Shown here piece by piece: positions 37,001-50,500 of a DNA stretch of 64,000 nt. The DNA lies in the NCBI RefSeq assembly GCF_008831285.2, contig NC_045139.1, positions 6,728,204-6,792,203 of the forward strand. Reading direction: 5' to 3'. The notes beneath the pieces are model-generated. The model did no database searches and was not told the DNA's origin. It saw only the letters and a list, made by a program, of their open reading frames with translations. The position numbers and the translations under genes are program-made. How positions within the stretch are numbered: position 1 is the first letter of the stretch; each line of letters starts with the position of its first letter. Source of the DNA: Nymphaea colorata. Taxonomy: Eukaryota; Streptophyta; Magnoliopsida; Nymphaeales; Nymphaeaceae.

Positions 37001-40000
37001 AACTGGCAAAAAAATATCCTTGTATGATGCATTACTACATAATACTAACATGGATCTGTTAGCATATGGAGTATGAATAACTAAGAAGTTCTTACAGATA
37101 TTCCAAGATATCCCTAGTATCAGTCTCTCATGATTCCTAAGGACCTGTGTGCACCGATGCTACTCCCTGGTACCACACTCACGTATAGACTAATTTCAGA
37201 TCAGATCTTTTAAAACAACCTACTTTACTACTAAAAAAAAATATAAACATATATTGTTACATGATACCAATTAGCTATAAACATGCAAGAATACAGAGCA
37301 TCCATGCAAAAGACCACATAGACATTGCAAACAGAATAATACATAGACTGACACTTGACATGATTATACCAATCAGAACAGTGCCTTCCATATTGAAGCA
37401 AATCATCCTAAGTTGGTCACTATGGGAGAAAAGTCACATCAAAGACTGCAGAGCACATGCAACACAGACCACAACCACAACAACATCACAAACAGAAATA
37501 ATGCATAGACTGACACTTAACATGATTATACCAATCAGAAGAGTGTTTCCATGTTGAAACAAATTCTAAGTTGATCACCATGGGAGAAAAGTCATAGCAA
37601 CTTGATTTTCATTCCTTGTAGCAAGTAACTGTACTGTTCCATTTGGGGCAGATATTCATCCACATTGGATGGAAATGATTGCCTTATTACCTTCAGAATA
37701 GAAAGTACAAAGTAATTTGCAATTACTTGTCATTGACATGGAGTCAGTGACTAATTCTGTCATCCAACCTTCTCAACAGAAGGACATTTTTCCAGCAGTA
37801 GGCCATGAAGGCTACTGGAATTTTAGAGGCATAAGAGCATAAACGGAAAGCTAGACATAACCACAAGTTCTGAGAGCTAAAGTGCCAAAGATAGACTCAG
37901 ACACAGAAATTATCTGTTGTTCATGAGAACTTGAACATGATTTCCAGCCAATTTGGCATTTTTTTGTACAGTGAGTACTAATGGCATTGAATTGCAATTA
38001 GTAAAAATGATGCAATAGTTCCAAGGCCACTATTATATACACTACAATCTGCATGAAAAACGAGACAGCAACGTGAGATGATGCAACTTCGAGAGAGCTT
38101 GATGGAACCTTTAGGTGAAGAGTAATCCTTCCATCAACTGAGTCAGATAGATGATAGGCTTCAACGAAACAGGGATCACTGCTGCCACTTAGGGTACAAG
38201 CACTAGGTGGCACCTTTAGAAAAGCAGAGTCAATGCCCCTCGTTAGCAAAAGCATAAGCTCACTTGGATCTGGACTCCACAACTCCTGGATGGCCTTATG
38301 AACCAAGCTTTCTAGCTTTCGGTCCTGAGCTGCAGAAGCTTCAAAAAATTGTACAGTAAGCTTATGATGGCTAAATGGATAATCTCCCCTCGCTTCACCA
38401 ACTCCTGCCCACCTGTACAAAGCAAAACATAGACCACCAGAGTATGTTAAAGCACATACATAAGCTACCAAAAGTAAAGCTATAGATACTTGATACCATT
38501 AAGAAAAAACTTGAACTCTTATCATGTAAGGCCAGAACAATGAAGACAAAAATTAATTTCTATCAACTCAATGCTTAATTGAATGCAAAAACTGTTATTG
38601 AAAATTTGAAACACAAATGTTGTGGGAAACCACCACTTATATAACAACAGAGCACATGAATAGATAGGGAAGACAAACATAAAGAAATATGGACCTACAT
38701 ATGTTATGTTATAATGAAATGCAGGGAGACCAACAACCCAACAATCAACATAAATAAAATCCAGTTGAAGAACTAGGTCTTCTGTTTTCAAGTAACATTT
38801 AAGAATATCTGACAAGTGCATGCTTGACAGCTCCACTGCAGAAATTATCTTTATAATTATAAGAACAAAAGAATATGTGCATGACTCATGTGCACGCATA
38901 AATTTTCTATTTTCAGAAAGTCTCTGTTTTACTTTCAGCACCCATTTGGTTAAGGGAGGGAAGCAGCCTGAGGTTCAACATACACCTTCTAAGATACTAC
39001 CCCACATGATGAGAGGTAAAGTTTCTCTCCTATCTCAAAGACATTAATTCAATATTAAACCCAAGATAAGATGCCATAATGTACAAAGTTAGCACATCAG
39101 ATATACAGAATATGTCTATACATTCAAAGAACTTGGACGAAAAATGATCAAGGTATTCACTTTACTGAATAAAGACACAAGCAAAAAAAATCATATAAAA
39201 AATTCAAGATCACAAACTCACAAAGATCAAACTTATTTCTGTCTTTATAATAAGAATTCATGGTAATGACAATTAATCGGATTTTTAGAATAGTCAAAGA
39301 TAAACAGTAGTGAAATGGTTAAATGACAACCAAAATCCTACCAACTAGAGCATCATGCAGCATACCTGCTTTCAGGGTGGTTAGTTATGTACTTAATGGT
39401 CTGCAATATTAGACGACACTGATGCTTGCTGACAGCATCTGCTACATTGCTACTCCGAAAATCCTCAAGTTCTTTTGTCAAAAGTTGCCCTGCTCTAGGA
39501 TGACGAGATCCTAAAGATTTTGCACACAGTAGAACTGCTTGCACATCTTGAAGTCTATTTGTAGTAGTCGCTGCCGATGAATCTATGTTGAACAATACCT
39601 TATGAATATTTGATATCAGGATGTTCAATGGATCTTCCGGGTCATCAGCAAGAAGGGGATCTAGACCTTCAAGGTCAAAATGCTCAGCTATAGCCCAAAG
39701 GAGACGTGCACATATTCGTGAAGTATTAACCTAATAAGATAGGAAAAAAATAAACTGTTACCATAATAACCATACATTGGAAATGCAATTTACCTACAAA
39801 TCATAAGTTGTTATTTAGGTAATAGGACCAGAAGAAAAATAAATGCCTTTGCATGAGGAAAAGAGAATCAAATAATCTTAAACATTAGAATTTTGATCGA
39901 GAATAAATCTAAGTCTAAAAAATTTTTAGGCTAACAGTTGTTGACTCATGAAATATCAAAACCTGCCAAATTAAATGTTCAAACTCATAAAGTTTACAAT

Positions 40001-43000
40001 CTCCATCAGTTTAAGGCAAGGAAAAAGAACTAAAGCAGCAAAGCAAAGGATATGACCAAATAGCTCTGCTGTCCTTTTTTTTTTTTTTTTTTTTTCATTA
40101 TGAAAAAAGTTTAGGGCACCTTTCTTTTGTTTGCCTCAAGCAAGATGATTTTGCTGTATCTTGGCAATTTATCAAATATATCATATTGTTTTTATGAGGT
40201 ACTATGAAACAAGGGGACACAATAATTGAAGCATTCACATTTACATGATCAATCTGTGCAAATCTTCATACAAGAAAACTATTACAGTATTACTACATTC
40301 ACTTTGAAATAAGTGAGGAACACTACATTAGGGCTGAATTGAAAAATACCTAATATGCAGACAAGTACAGTGCTTGAACAAACACAAGATATTGAGAAAT
40401 CTATAGAACAAAAAAGAAAGGATGAAAAAGTTATATTGCAAAATGTCATCTGCAAGACATGAAGCCTATGGTACATCAGAAAACCTTATAAGTACATAAA
40501 ATGGCGGTTATGACAGAATAATGAGCAAATACTACCTCACAAATGCTATTTTGTTTACTGGAATTTGTGCTTAACCTCAGTAGGGATATAGTTGCACATG
40601 CTTGCTAGAGAGAGAGTACAATGGAGGTCATGGCAGAATGACTACCAAATGCTTCCACATGAAAAGTAATTTGATTACTGGGATAGAGTCGAATGCACAT
40701 GAGAGAGACAGAGAGAGAAGGAGTCCTCTAGGGAAGAGAGGCCTCCAAATTTCTTCAAAATTTTCAACAAAATCTCCAAATGGTGTCTGAGTTATACATC
40801 TCCTAAACCTTATGACCATTTGTTTATACTTCTAATCTCCATAATCTCACTTTTTTCCTTTTTTAATTTTACTTGGGGAAAACCACCTGGGCTGAGACAC
40901 TTCATCAACCCCCAAGCCCAAGGCCATTCCTCTACCTCCCTGGTCTTAGCATGCATCAGCTTGAGCAAGGGGCAGGCACCTCTGGTCCACAATCTCACTT
41001 GAAATCCCCAAATTATCATATCTTGAACTATCTGTTTACAGACACTAGAACCATGTCTGAATCTGCCCCAATCTCACCTACTTTCCTTACTCAATTTATT
41101 GCTATAACCATACTCATCTCCCACAAAAGATAAGCAAAATCAATTAACTAGATAGCACAGAAAAAAAACTTAAGATGACCCAAATGGATACTATTGATAG
41201 TTTAACCACAACAGGCACATATGCACCGGCGTTCCTCATATGCATATGTGTTGATATCACAAACAGAGCAATTCATAAAAAGTTAAACAAGAAATCATGG
41301 TTATCATATCAAGCAATGTGACCATAATCAACAAAAAATCATATGATTATGATTCTTACAATACTTATCAGTAAACTGACCTCACGCAAATCTTTTACAA
41401 GAATTCTTTGCAGTGTCTGTAACCTGGTTTCATTTAGAATCTGATCCTGTGAAGCTCCATCTTTGACCTTTTTTACTCCTCCCCTGGTATCATAAATATG
41501 GCAGAGTCGTACAAGCAATTTTAAATAGCAGTCGATGGCGTAGGTTCGTCCTTCGCAATCCCACTTCACACATGGTCTACAAACCTCCACAACTTCTAGT
41601 GCAGACTCTGTCCAATTTAGTGCACCATAACCAGTTCCATAGGCCAAGGCCCCAATAACTCTACTCTCCATACCAGAAGTCTTCTGTTCAGGAAGTGGAA
41701 GAGATAGCTGAAAACAACTTTCCACAAGAGAAGCCACCAGTTCCTCCCTAAACAAACTTTTACTAGTAATACTGTTTAGGTCTTCTTTTATCCTAGCATC
41801 CTCAAAAAGTGATGCAATATCAGTTCCAGCCAAAGGTTTCTGACCTCTTCTTACACTTTCCTTAGCAAAAAGGTCAACACAAAGGGCAGTACGGCAAATA
41901 CAAGCTAGGGCATGCATCCTGTCAGATTCTGCCCTTAAATTTCTAACCATTACCAATAACCTTTTAAACAATGAGACCTGAAAATAAATGAAATTAACTT
42001 CAGGACAAATAACATTATGAACTACATACTAATGTGAATAAGTTAATTGAGTTGATATATGCTACAGTACCGAGCACGGATCTTGATCAATCAATAACTT
42101 AGGATAGCAGTTCATGTATTCATAATAATAATAGCAAAAGAGAACACACAATTACAATATATGAATTGACTGAGAAAGAAGCACTAGAACAGAAACAAGT
42201 AGAGAGATCAAGGTTCAGAACTCAGAGGCCTCTTCGAGACTACAGTAGAATACACAAAGAAAGAAAAGAACCACCTCCGTGAAAAGTGGTGCTCTTACGA
42301 GGAGGTGCTGATGAGAAGAAACTTTCGCAGATGAACTTCTTGCTTGTTAGGCTGACGTAGTTCCTAGCTAGCAGAGTTGCTAGTATCTGAAGTAAAATTA
42401 ATCAGCTACCAGAGTTTACATTTCAAAGGACACTAACAAGAAAGATCAAGCAGTGGTAGCACGATTACATTGAGTAATATTAGAAGAGAGAACAAGCATT
42501 CCTAAAAGGACGCGGTTGACGCGTGACACTGAAGAGCTTCTTCAGAACTACCACCAGCCTTTTCTTCAAATCCCCAAAGAGAGGGTAAAAGACTGACAAT
42601 TCAAGTAAACGAGAAAAAAGAAACCTGGTCCGATAAAGGTAAAAGACAAAAAAGAAAAACGAACCGCACCTGCATGTGAAGATCAAGCAGATGAAGGTTG
42701 GTGACCACGGCCCTAACAATGCTCTCTCTCGCAGAAGAGAACTCCTGTCTATCCCAGAGGGTGAGGATGGCGATTATCGACATCGACGCCCATTCAGGCT
42801 TTCCTCCAGGCACGTCAGCTAGGGAGAGCAGATTCATCGCAACCTCGAAGACCAATGCCGGATCCAATGAAGATGTGAGGAAAGGAACCAAGTGGGAAAC
42901 AACATCCGAGACACCGACGACCCTTTCGGCGTTAGAGTCCAGATCTGCAGTCCCCAATTTGGCCTCTCCCCCGCTCTTGGAAAGTTTCTTAAGGGCATCG

Positions 43001-43800
43001 GATGCACCAGAGGCAACAGCACGAACGCCGTAGACAATCGGGTAGACGCTAGCGCGGAAGCTCTCGACCGGAAGGACTAGGGACCTGGCCGTGAGCTGAT
43101 TCCGCTTGGCCCAAACGAACACAACCATGGCAGCGACCCAGCCGGAACGGATCGCGAGGGAATTCTCGCTGGAGACGAGCTTGTCGCCCGCGAGGCGGCT
43201 CATTCGCTTGGAGGAAAACTCCTGGAAAAGGCGCCCGACGGACTCGAAGGCCACCTTGGAGACCGCGTCGGAGGCGTCGAGCATGTTAGCGGCGATCTGG
43301 CGCCACCAGCCCGTGACGCGGTCGAGAAGGTTGACATTTGACTCACAGAGGGTGACAAGATCGTCGCGGGCAAGGATGCAGCCCAAGGTTTCGGTGGTGG
43401 AGCGGCGCAGGGTGGGGCTATCAGAGATTAGGGCGGCGGAGATCTGTTTGGTGCACTCCGGAATTAAGGCAGACAGACGGTAGGAAGGAACGGACGCGAG
43501 GGCAGAGATGGAGGCGGCGGCAACGTCGGGGTCCGGGAAGTCTAGGTCGTTGCGAAGGCCCCTGCAGACGATGTCCCAGAGTTCAGGAGTGAGACGGGTG
43601 GAGCGGACGAGATCGAAGGCCAGCTTCTTGCAGACGGCCGAGGCTGGGGACGCGATGATCTCCTCGCAGGCGCAGCGAGCAAGAGAGGAGATGTCTCTCC
43701 CGGCTGCGCATTGCTGAAGGGCCTGCAACAGAGCCCCCGTCTGCCGCAAGGCGTCGCTCGACCGGAGGTCCGCCTGTATCTGCGCGAACAGTATGTCCAT
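34047..43800 (-). CDS. TPLATE: TPLATE, subunit of the TPLATE/TSET endocytic adaptor complex, 7 exons
   Basis: TPLATE is a subunit of the plant complex (TPLATE complex, TSET in other eukaryotes) that works with AP-2 and clathrin at the plasma membrane and cell plate. Minus-strand exons: 43800-42670, 41977-41381, 39730-39366, 38412-38109, 35883-35761, 35638-35180, 34535-34047. They sum to 1156 codons including TAA (1155 aa; the Arabidopsis protein At3g01780 is about 1180). The start MDILFAQIQADLRSSDALRQ matches the family N-terminus. Other recognisable blocks are GCILARDDLVTLCE, ESVGRLFQEFSSKRMSRLAG, RESIVRAVVTNLHLLDLHMQ, MVRNLRAESDRMHALACICR, GMESRVIGALAYGTGYGAL, ADDPEDPLNI, ELELNRVDIRVGLSGAL (appendage-like region), PHKCSPVEYFRLWPSLPA, FVGMMIFGASEVSRN, and an acidic/Lys-rich C-terminal linker ending before LQAAVLQEWHMLYKDR. 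The alpha-solenoid occupies roughly the first two-thirds. The acidic C-terminal tail looks shorter than I recall for Arabidopsis. Confidence 0.97.
37330..37597. repeat. Tandem duplication, period about 160 bp, in TPLATE intron 4
   Basis: The segment atagactgacacttgacatg with ttataccaatcaga and gggagaaaagtca at 37330-37431 recurs at 37490-37596, with a central deletion of a few bases in the second copy. It lies within the 2.2-kb intron 35884-38108. Confidence 0.85.
40500..40705. repeat. Imperfect tandem duplication, period about 120 bp, in TPLATE intron 2
   Basis: atggcggttatgacagaataa near 40500 and atggaggtcatggcagaatga near 40620 start two related copies. Both continue through a.caaatgct, a ttactgg motif and gcacatg. 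Diverged, so older than the other tandem duplications here. Confidence 0.7.
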
Positions 43801-43900
43801 CCTTTCTCTCTATCTCTGTCTCTCTCTCTCTCTCTCAATGGATAAGAGCAGATCCAGGAAGAGGATGCCGATGCATTTCACTTTTCCGGCAGCTGCTGGG
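43801..43900 (-). promoter_or_regulatory. TPLATE 5' leader with CT/GA tract
   Basis: Directly upstream of the TPLATE ATG the plus strand reads ctttctctctatctctgtc followed by a CT run (43818-43836). It is GA-rich in the transcript, like the leaders of the left-edge and GRL genes. No TATA box was placed with confidence. Confidence 0.45.
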
Positions 43901-44045
43901 GAAGAAATTTTGGCTGGTGACGATCGGAGGGTCAGAAGTGAAGAACTGGTATTGTTTTTGAGCGCCAAGCACTTTGTCAAGAAAGAGCAGCATCAGTCTG
44001 GTTGGGCGTTTTCCAATGCAACCCCGATTTATAGGTAATTGACAC

Positions 44046-44532
44046 ATTCATGCCTGTACTTTTGCGATTAACAACGACGTCCCTTACATTTTATACTTCA
44101 GCGGTAAGTGCATCTTCTGATTCTTCCAGCCGTCACGTCAGCAACAAATTCTCAATTTGGGCTCTTTCTTTTTATTTACCTTTCCTCCTCTTTTTAAGTA
44201 CTTTCTTGAACAATTGAGTTAAACAGATTTGTTGAACAATTGATAAAAAAAAAACTCTTAAAAGAAATTGATTCTTCCAGCTGTTAGCAACAAATTCAAG
44301 AGAAAAATTCATGTCCTTTGAAATATATTGTGACAATAAGCAATCTTAACTTTTGAATATTCATATTTGTGGTATTTGAAATTTATGACTTGTTTGAGTA
44401 CTGAAGTCTATCTCTACATTCCCATTTAATATCTGTGTTTTTAAAAAAATGCCGCTTACAAGACAATGAAAATTTGAGGGATGAGAAACTGCAAACACTT
44501 AATTAAAAAAAGGCGAGAAGGTGTGCCAGCAA
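44046..44532. other. Intergenic DNA between TPLATE and tRNA-Glu
   Basis: AT-rich, with no supported gene or repeat with ends. Confidence 0.5.
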
Positions 44533-44604
44533 TCCGTTGTAGTCTAGTTGGTTAGGATACTCGGCTCTCACCCGAGAGACCCGGGTTCGAGTCCCGGCAA
44601 CGGA
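44533..44604 (+). tRNA. tRNA-Glu (anticodon CTC)
   Basis: 72-nt cloverleaf without intron. Acceptor arms are tccgttg and caacgga. The A box region is tagtctagttggtta, the anticodon stem ctcgg/ccgag encloses loop ctctcac with CTC at positions 34-36, and the B box is ggttcgagtcc in the T arm cccgg/ccggg. An oligo-T tract follows (tctttttcccc then tttttt, 44606-44622), as expected for RNA polymerase III termination. CCA is not encoded, which is normal for nuclear genes. Confidence 0.96.
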
Positions 44605-44946
44605 ATCTTTTTCCCCTTTTTTTAAGTGGTTTAACCAAAATTTTATGTGCATCCTAAGTCCGCCTTTCCTAACGAACCTCTTTGTCCTCCCTTTTAAGGA
44701 AACAAGCTGAACTTGTTCAAAAGTGGCTTGAGTTCGGTCTGCCTGTTACATGAGTCAAGGTTCAATATCGATACAAGCTGGCATTTATGCAAACGTGCTA
44801 TGTTCGTGCTGCGTCAAGCTCAACCAGCCTTTGGTCGATCCGAATTTAGGAAGCATATTATATTGTACAAAGTTGTGTTCATGTTAAAGAGATATAATAG
44901 CTTCATTCATGCATGTTCATTATGATCCGGATTTTATAATTCCTAA

Positions 44947-45163
44947 GGGGTCGTTTGGTTACTCCAAGATTTGAAATCTATAGACTTGATCTACTGTGAC
45001 ATGCTTTTCCTGATGTGCAAAAAGATCTACATGTAAGATTCTTATTTTATCTTTTCATATTAAGAAAAAATCAGATTTAAGTTTGAAGGGGGAAACTTCT
45101 GATCTTAAATCTATGATCTTTAAAACCAGAGGATTTTTAAATCACGGGTAATCAAACGCACCC
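44947..45163. mobile_element. Tourist-like (PIF/Harbinger) MITE, 217 bp
   Basis: Starts ggggtcgtttggttactcc and ends gggtaatcaaacgcaccc. The two ends are imperfect inverted repeats of about 18 bp. Flanked by TAA on both sides (44944-44946 and 45164-45166), the target duplication typical of Tourist/Harbinger elements. The interior is AT-rich and non-coding. Confidence 0.8.
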
Positions 45164-45166
45164 TAA

Positions 45167-47564
45167 GGAAAAATATAGCTTCATGAAAAAAATAACTCTG
45201 GTTCTTATGTCTTAGGTAGAATGCCGTCACTGTCCTGCACCGATACTCAACTAATTTCATTTGAAAATTATGTTCATTGTTTTTACTTTTGAATTAAACA
45301 TGAACATTGCATGATATGAGGGAATTGAATTGACTCCAGGAGTTACAATTTCGATCTTATCAAACGGTTTCTCAGCTAGCCAACTATGCTATCGAACCAT
45401 GTAAAGAAACATATAAACTTCTGGATCTGTGAAAATCAGATCACCGGTACCGTTTGCTCCATGCTTAGAGCCTGTCTAGATAGTTTTTATTCTATTGTCC
45501 CCATAAAAGGAGCCATCAAGCAGGACAAGATAATCAAATGCATTCATGGAAGGCCTGGCGTGTAGGCCGGCCTCATACCTTGTCGGGCCGGCCTGGGCTG
45601 ATTTTCAGGCCCGATTGGGTAGGGTACCGAGTACTCGTCAGGCACTCGGGCTCGATGCTCAGGCTTACATGGAAGCATGTTCATCGAACACCATAGTCGG
45701 GTGGCACCCTGAAAACACGATGTAACAGAAAAAACATAAACTTTTCAAGGAGATCAATAATGACAATTGTATACTCACAATTGCTTGGGAAGTTCATTAG
45801 CATGAAGCATCATAGTGAAGTCCAGCAAAGCCAGAAAGTTTTTTTTTTTTGGTGGGACATTAAATATATAGTTAACATCCAAGTTCATAGAGGTCTCCTT
45901 GGGCTGCTTTATATAACTTGAACATATGTCTAGCTAGATCCAAGTACTAAATTAAGGTTTCAGATCTGTAGGACATGTAGAAACATACGTTCCATTTGTA
46001 AACTTCACCATATCTCTGTAATATTTCGATGCTCTCTTTCTAACTCAATTCTGCTTATGCGTGTGCGGACATGAGACTCTATTAATGCTATGCTCATCCA
46101 AAATTATTATTGTGTTTTTGATGGAAATCTAGGCCCTGCGATCAAACTTGTCATCATGCTTTATTCCATTGTTGCAGAGGTGAAGCCATAAATTTTTCAT
46201 AAAAAAGGTCGAATTAAAGCATCAAAATTTTGATTAGGGCCGAAATATCATTTTTCAAAATTTTTTATATAAAACAAACGAAATTTTCTAAAATTTACAT
46301 GTAATTAAAAAAAAAAATTGAGATGGGACCGGTACCTATGCGAGCCCTACTTTGACTACGCCTCTGCTTTGTTAAGATTATAGAAGGCAGTTTCCTAGTT
46401 ATGAATCCTTGCTTTATCTCGACTTTCAACAATGCAATATTTGCGTTGGCTATATATAACATAGAGTTCAAAAGATAGAGCTTGAGGGAGACAAAGTCCT
46501 AAATATTCAAATCCAGACCTAATTTGGACTTGCAATCCAAATGAGATTAAGAATGGTCCGGGTCGGGTCATTCATTTCACCCAGATCCAACGGAAGGCGG
46601 GCTCGAGCCAATCACCTCACGCCACTCAATCATGAGCTCCGCGCGAAAGCGAAGCAGTTGGCACAACTGTCGCCTCTCCTACCAGTCTTCTCAAAAATCG
46701 ATTCAGCCACCAAAATGGTCGAAGCTTTGGACCTAACGAATCGGCCGATTCACTTACTTGGCTGAATCGGTTATCTTTTTTTTTTTGGAATATAAAATAA
46801 AAATAATTTAAAATAAAGTTCGTAAAATGCTTTAAAAATGGACAATTTGATACAATCAAATGTTCAGCAATTCTGAAATTGAAACCACCTCTTGTGGATT
46901 GCATTGAATCAAAGTAGAACCATTGCATGGATGTATGCTTAGGCACTTAATTTGCATAGAATATCACAACCACTTAGTTTCAATACTATAACATAAACTT
47001 TTAAGTATCAAATGTTCTCTTTTTCACTTCGGCATACAGCCTGTTCAATTGTGCAGGTATTATTTTTTTTTTGAACCGTAAAAGGTATTATATTATAACC
47101 CTCTTCCTTGAGAACCTGATTTTAAATTGGTTTAAAGAAATTTTACTACTTAAATAAAGAGAAAACAATATAATTAAAACTTAAAAGATGTTTGATAAAG
47201 AAAATTGTGTCCTTGTAGATGTAATTTTTAAATTCAATGATTTGAGGCTTGGTTAAGATAGAAGTGACGACGTTATTGAAACATATGTTTTTGGACAATG
47301 CTCTTCATTTAGAACTATAATAGGAAAACCGAGCCGCAACAGATTTTTCAGAGTCGGAGTACGAGTCTGTGTCTGATGATTCCGATTGGGTTGGACTTCA
47401 GGGTTCCTCTGCTCGCACAGGCTTCGAATGTTCCTCCGGCTCCGGGTTATGCTGTGTGTGAGAGACAGAGCGAGAGAGAGACCGAGGGAAACGAGAAATG
47501 GCATTTATTGGGAGGATCAAGTTTGTGACTGTCAGCTGAAGTGTGCTCGTTCTCCTTCATAGCC
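45167..47564. other. Intergenic DNA upstream of the GH27 gene
   Basis: No supported gene. 45560-45660 carries a GC-rich, Gly/Pro-like low-complexity patch (gggccggcctgggctga, caggcccgattgggt), probably a dispersed repeat remnant. 46180-46380 looks like a decayed element end (ggtgaagccataaatttttc ... ccctactttgactacgcctc). 47440-47490 is purine-rich and forms the GH27 5' leader, ending in the strong start context catagccATGGcg. Confidence 0.5.
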
Positions 47565-50500
47565 ATGGCGGTTACTTCGCGCCAATCAGGCAGTCCTAAT
47601 AAGGAAGATGAGCAGCTGGTCATGGAACACGGGGGCGACCAGCCAGGTGGGGATCGCGCCTTCTCGAGCGCTTGGTTCTTCGTCATCACATCGACAACCG
47701 TGTTGTTCATCTTGGCCCTCCTCCTCGTCTCCTGCTTCGCGTATGAACGAGAATTCCTTTCGATCTGCACTCACACTTCACCAGGACAAAAATAACAGAA
47801 AGTCGAAACGCAACTAGTTTTGTAGCTTGTTTGGTATATATTTACGGGGAGACCGCCTCTGTCTCTCTGATTAATGGCTTCAGTTCATTTCATGCTTCTA
47901 ATATGGGTTTCTCTTTTTTAGGTCCCATTAATCGGGTATTGACGACATTGGATCCCACATTTAGAGTTTGATTGATGAGTTCTCTCGTTATATGGGTTCA
48001 TCATGTTCTTTTTCTAATTTGTTGAACAAATTCACTACCAACATCCTAATTCTTATAAGGTGTACTGTTTGTGAAGAAAATTTTTAAAATCAGATATTTT
48101 CCTTTTTATACAGACGGTCGAGACAACGAAACGAAATCACTCTTGCTTAGTTTCGATAGTATCCAATAGGAAATCATGAAGCTTCGGTTTCCTTTTTGGT
48201 ATCGCTTTTCTTGACCTATTTTTTAAAATTAATTCCTGGACTTGCATTCAATTTTTTGACTGGAAAAACGAGGAAAAGGATACCCATCTTTCCTCTTGGA
48301 ACAATTCTATAATGCATTCTTTGGTTCTTTTGTCTGATTTGTTGCAAGTTATTGTATTTGATGTAGCTGTTATTCTGAGGATTTAAGCAGACTTCCTGAT
48401 TTTCTGGTGCTGCGGTTTTAGGAAATATCGTTGATAGATCACCTGAATTGGTATTCCTCCTTTCATATGTGAAGTAGATTCAAGAAGCTAAAGTTTTGTT
48501 CCTACTCTTATGCAGAAGGAACAACTATAAGTCACGGGATGCATCGTCGTTTGACGATGGCGATCACACACCTAATGGTCCTCGTGCTAATGTACCTCCC
48601 AGAGGTTGGAATTCGTACGATTCGTTCTCATGGACAATTAACGAGACACAGTTTCTTTCCAATGCTGAAATTCTTGCCAACAAATTTCTTCAATTCGGTT
48701 ATGAGGTTGCTGCATTCGACTTGAACTATTTGTTTTCCATCTGAATTTTTTGTTCAACAGAGGCAAAGATTGACACGTTTGCCTTTTCACAGTATATGGT
48801 GGTAGATTTTTTGTGGTACAGGAGAATGCAGGGGAATGAATCTACTGTATGGTCTTCTGGTTTTGATACCATTGATCAGTGGGGACGGCCCATACCAGAT
48901 CCTAATCGTTGGCCATCCTCCAGTGGTGAGGTTGGCTTTAGGCAAGTATCATCGCGTGTTCGTGAGTTGGGTTTGAAGTTTGGGGTTCACGTGATGAGAG
49001 GGATCAGTACACAGGCAGTCATAGATAATACTCCTATATTGGGCACAGAGGTTTTCAGTCTGATCTTTATATACTTTTCTGTATCAGTGATGGTTACAAT
49101 GTCATTATAGAATGTTGACGTATCATTTAAACTGGGAAATTAGGAAGATATTTGTTCATGTGCATACATAAATCAGTATTTGTTCTTGTTTTTGTAGACT
49201 GCCATCAGTATGTCTAATTGAAGATGACCAGTTGTGAAACATCTTTGGATTCTTCATTGGATCAGGACCTTGCAGATATGATATTCGTGTCTTGATTAGT
49301 GCGAAATGTGTTCTAGATTGTACTACTGTGACGTAAAGAGATATTTTATGAGCTTGAAAGTCCATCTCATGATTTGCCAATTTCATGCTCGAAAAAATCA
49401 GGTTGAACATTTAAGGGATTCAGCAAGGCATGTTTTTTTACTAAATTGATTATCTTCAGTGTTAGAATATATTGTATTGGGAACCGGGTCCATATATGGA
49501 CCCGGCCCTATGGGGCACGGATACCGAGGCGGACTCGGTACCCTAGGCGGCACTCTTTCTCTCCCTCCTATATATTCTTCACTTACATGTAATTGTTGAG
49601 TTAAGTGAATATTATTTTCTCTCTCCTAGGGTTGCGGTTTGCCCCTAGGTCAGAGCTTCCCCGTGGTTTTTCACCTCTTTCTGAGGTTTTCCACGTATAT
49701 TGTGTGTTCTTTCTCTGCTCTCTCCTTGTGGTTCGTATTCCTACATGGTATCAGAGCCACCGTGTGTGAGATCGTTGGTGTGCAAGTAGTGTTTTTTCCA
49801 CCGTTCACGTGCCGCCTCCGTTGCCGTTTCCAGCACCGCCGCCGACACTGTTCCCAGCGCCGCTGTTGTTGCTGTTTGCCGTCTGACGCCGTCCAGGAAC
49901 GCCGCCGCCGTCCATCGTTCCCAGCTCCGCCGTCGTCTTTCCGCCGACCAGGAACGCCGCCGCCGTGGTTCCCTGCGCTGCCCTGCCTGGCCGCCGTCGC
50001 TGCTCCCAGCACCGCCGTCGCCTGGGTTATCGTCGCTGTTCCCAGTGCTGCCCTGCCGCCGTCGCCTGGGTTAGCTGCGCCGCCGCCGGGTGTCTTGTTT
50101 CCGCCGCCGTGGGTTGTGCCCTCTCTACCGCCGGTTGTGACCTTTGGGGATTGCGATGGCTGATGCAGCGATGCCCAAGCTTGATGATGCCCTCGACACG
50201 GGCAGCAATACCAAGGGTGAGAACTTGCCTGTTCATGTCACCTCCATTCGGCTGAATAAGGATAACTATCTCTCGTGGTCTGCTGCCCTAGAAATCGGAA
50301 TTACTAGTCGTGGTCGCCTGCACTATATCACTGGGGAGAAGCCTGCACCTTCTAAAACTGATTCGCAATGGCCGACCTGGGCGTTGGAGGATAGTCAGGT
50401 AAAAGTTTGGATTATTAGTTCGGTTTCCGCAGATATTCAGCCTTTGATCTTGCGTAAATCGACGGCGTATGATATGTGGACTGTTCTTGCCCGTATGTAT

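Noticed and set aside
43106-43483. Open frame on the plus strand opposite TPLATE exon 1 (and others at 42698-43033 and 43508-43717)
   Set aside because: They are antisense shadows of the GC-rich TPLATE first exon, Arg/Ser-rich with no family features. The minus-strand frame is a clear TPLATE match.
49639-50163. 174-codon plus-strand frame and overlapping frames upstream of gag-pol
   Set aside because: Low-complexity CCG/CCT-rich copia leader that reads as Pro/Ala/Arg in any frame; the real polyprotein starts at 50156.
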